From assembly GCA_945870925.1 (NCBI GenBank), contig CAMBTZ010000101.1:1-5180 (forward strand): a stretch of 5,180 nucleotides of DNA, in the 5' to 3' direction. The DNA comes from Chlamydia trachomatis (GTDB lineage: Bacteria; Chlamydiota; Chlamydiia; Chlamydiales; 2-12-FULL-49-11). This document shows positions 5,165 through 5,180 of the stretch, one piece after another; positions within the stretch are counted from its first letter, which is position 1; each line of letters begins with the position of its first letter. The notes beneath the pieces were generated by a model. The model searched no databases. It saw only the letters and a program-made list of their open reading frames with translations, and was not told the DNA's origin. The translations under genes were made by a program, and so were the position numbers.

Positions 5165-5180
5165 AGCTGTTCGAAATGGA

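Larger units (their letters stand above)
4452..5180 (+). pseudogene. Broken gene for a membrane-anchored endonuclease/exonuclease/phosphatase family hydrolase, running off the window end
   Basis: Several lesions split one protein. ATG 4452 opens MVNTKNSIASFFIF and stops at TAG 4494. Adding one T in the TTTT run at 4491-4494 would continue it as LGEISEIPLRYALNN in the frame that runs to a TAA at 4739-4741. After that stop the same frame continues without interruption into an EEP (DNase I/sphingomyelinase-fold) domain. Conserved elements are ATWNV with the metal-site Asn (4784-4786), SCQE with the catalytic-site Glu (4898-4900), the strand SALFFASKEPVLN, and AITH (His 5135-5137). One extra base at about 5135-5142 then shifts the frame; without it the protein reads on as TAQGAQVEAVRNG to the edge. 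The remaining active-site residues (later Asp and His) lie beyond the window. The substrate (DNA, lipid or phosphate ester) cannot be told. Sequencing error is the main alternative. Confidence 0.65.

Noticed and set aside
1..5180. CRISPR array, toxin-antitoxin pair, phage or defence system
   Set aside because: There are no regularly spaced repeats, no integrase, nuclease-helicase or small toxin-like gene pair, and no attachment-site signature. The homopolymer tract and the MITE-like element are the only unusual structures.

Overview
The window is AT-rich (roughly one third G+C by eye) and bacterial. It has four intact genes in the middle and gene debris at both ends. The gene mix fits an environmental chlamydia-like, amoeba-associated bacterium: an exported GT92 (DUF23) glycosyltransferase, an exported beta-propeller, a membrane-anchored endonuclease/exonuclease/phosphatase (EEP) protein, and weak or absent Shine-Dalgarno sites. 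That taxonomic assignment is an inference; no ribosomal or other marker gene is present.

Left block (1-1314, minus strand): a chain of open reading frames of unknown function. The first has a strong ribosome binding site. The pieces can be read as one decayed or phase-variable gene, interrupted in order of reading by a probable one-base frameshift at an A6 run (1162-1167), a tract of 13 A followed by 10 G on the coding strand (610-632), and a 169-171 bp MITE-like element (198-368). That element has 29-bp terminal inverted repeats (24/29 matching) and a possible TA target duplication. Removing it with one TA copy joins the flanking frames exactly.

Middle block (1475-4366): a promoter-like region, then a plus-strand pair encoding a PhnA/YjdM zinc-ribbon protein and a YqeY (GatB/YqeY domain) protein, 21 bp apart and probably one operon. 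Convergent to them is a secreted six-bladed-looking beta-propeller on the minus strand. Divergent from that is a GT92-type glycosyltransferase with an apparent signal peptide and a TTG start. All four frames are clean, even across runs of 8 T and 9 A.

Right block (4382-5180): a 16-bp perfect palindrome, then a membrane-anchored EEP-fold hydrolase gene that carries a probable frameshift, an in-frame stop and a second probable frameshift. The gene runs off the window.

The genes do not form an obvious shared pathway. The exported propeller and glycosyltransferase sit head to head and may share a regulatory region. I do not see a convincing new multi-gene system. The most interesting signals are the homopolymer tract and the MITE-like insertion in the left gene.
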